Shown: in pieces, positions 6,088 through 6,340 of the stretch | How the letters are laid out: every line of letters begins with the position of its first letter | Numbering within the stretch: position 1 is the stretch's first letter | Assembly (NCBI GenBank): GCA_002690445.1 | Contig: NZER01000396.1 | Coordinates: 1 to 6,340 of the forward strand | Source: Candidatus Pacearchaeota archaeon | Lineage (GTDB): Archaea > Nanoarchaeota > Nanoarchaeia > Pacearchaeales > GW2011-AR1 | Length of the DNA: 6,340 bases | Reading direction: 5' to 3' | Made by a program: the position numbers and the translations under genes | The notes under the pieces: model-generated | What the model saw: only the letters and a program-made list of their open reading frames with translations | The model's database searches: none | Told to the model about the DNA's origin: nothing

Positions 6088-6139
6088 ACGAATTAAACGA
6101 ATAAAGGGTGGCTTATTTCGTCTTATTCGTTTAATTCGT
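6088..6139 (-). promoter_or_regulatory. repeat array with perfect 17-bp inverted repeat, probable operator or iteron site
   Basis: ACGAATTAAACGAATAA at 6088-6104 is exactly the reverse complement of 6123-6139, with an 18-base spacer. Each arm is itself two tandem ACGAAT(T)AA boxes. On the minus strand a third box (ACGAAATAAG, 6121-6112) follows directly inside the spacer. The array therefore holds three tandem boxes facing two inverted ones. It is AT-rich in GC-rich surroundings and ends 17 bases before the GTG of the first gene of the late cluster. This is the expected place for a regulator binding site, a phage-specific promoter element or a replication iteron; the sequence does not decide which. 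The stem has no following T-run, so an ordinary terminator is less likely. Confidence 0.7.
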
Positions 6140-6340
6140 CTCCTACAAGGACCCTACGTGCCACTCAGACACCCTTGACTCATGACACAAGCTGAAACCC
6201 GACCCGAGAACTTTAGCTGAAAAATCTGTGAGGGACCCCCATACTGCACAAGAGCCGCCCGCCCCAGGGGTACCCCCCTCCCCTCCCGTCCCTGGGGATG
6301 GGATGGGAAGGGGAGCGCGTTCCTATTGTGCTAGATCATC
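6140..6340. other. non-coding leader region upstream of the late cluster
   Basis: All three minus-strand frames meet a stop within 18 bases of the right edge, and no frame carries a credible gene, so no upstream gene enters from that side. The region holds the G-tract pair at 6273-6313, a perfect palindrome GGGGTACCCC (6267-6276), an imperfect 18-bp dyad centred on TCATGA (6174-6191), and two AGCTGAAA copies 25 bases apart (6190 and 6215). I see no convincing -35/-10 promoter and no tRNA. Confidence 0.6.
6273..6313. repeat. adjacent opposed G-tract clusters forming an imperfect inverted repeat
   Basis: On the plus strand, 6294-6313 has four runs of three or four G separated by two bases each (AT, AT, AA), a canonical G-quadruplex pattern. 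The mirror segment 6273-6292 is C-rich, so the minus strand there also reads as four G-runs with one-base gaps. The arms 6278-6292 and 6300-6315 can pair as a hairpin with one bulge and one mismatch around a seven-base loop. Confidence 0.7.

Noticed and set aside
6088..6139. The inverted repeat as a rho-independent terminator
   Set aside because: The stem is AT-rich with an 18-base loop, no T-run follows on either strand, and it lies upstream of the first gene of the cluster rather than after a gene.
6267..6276. Perfect palindrome GGGGTACCCC as a terminator or recombination site
   Set aside because: A 10-bp palindrome with no loop cannot form a useful terminator hairpin, and short GC palindromes are likely by chance in this GC-rich segment.
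6298..6340. Possible start of a plus-strand gene (ATG then 13 further open codons to the edge)
   Set aside because: The codons lie in the G-tract cluster and only 14 are visible. With no clear ribosome site it cannot be told from chance; sequence to the right of the window would decide.

Overview
This 6.3 kb window looks like part of the late (packaging and head) gene cluster of a tailed double-stranded DNA virus (Caudoviricetes) or a prophage of one. All convincing genes lie on the minus strand, tightly packed, with short gaps or start/stop overlaps. Two genes anchor the assignment: a terminase large subunit with Walker A, Walker B and RNase H-like nuclease motifs, and a 688-residue portal-type protein that overlaps it by ATGA. 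Bacterial Shine-Dalgarno sequences (GGAGGT, GAGGT) six bases before starts, and GTG starts, point to a prokaryotic host. AGG, AGA, ATA, CTA and GTA codons are common, so a typical enterobacterial host is unlikely. The sequence alone does not name the host.

Layout in the direction of transcription (right to left). Positions 6071-6340 are non-coding. They hold two adjacent G-tract clusters on opposite strands, minor dyads, and a conspicuous array of ACGAATAA-type repeats arranged as a perfect 17-bp inverted repeat just before the first gene. Next is an 83-residue protein resembling stand-alone TubC-type docking domains (6070-5819), in the position where a small terminase subunit might be expected. 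It is followed by the terminase large subunit (5804-4488) and the portal protein (4491-2425), whose C-terminal region has three short helix-Gly-helix repeats and ends in a Gly/Pro/Gln-rich tail.

Below the portal come two tandem paralogues of unknown function. One is a 393-residue protein with an Ala/Glu low-complexity tract (2420-1239); the other is a 195-residue protein matching its C-terminal half (1209-622). Then comes a 107-residue protein (579-256). After its TAA stop the same reading frame stays open to the window edge, from a GTG at 252, encoding a proline-rich segment with an 18-bp tandem repeat. This could be a separate gene, a gene split by a nonsense mutation, or stop-codon readthrough.

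Terminase and portal act together in DNA packaging: the terminase motor docks on the portal ring and pumps DNA into the prohead. The paralogues and the small downstream proteins are probably virion or assembly factors by position only. No major capsid, scaffold or protease gene is recognisable in the window.
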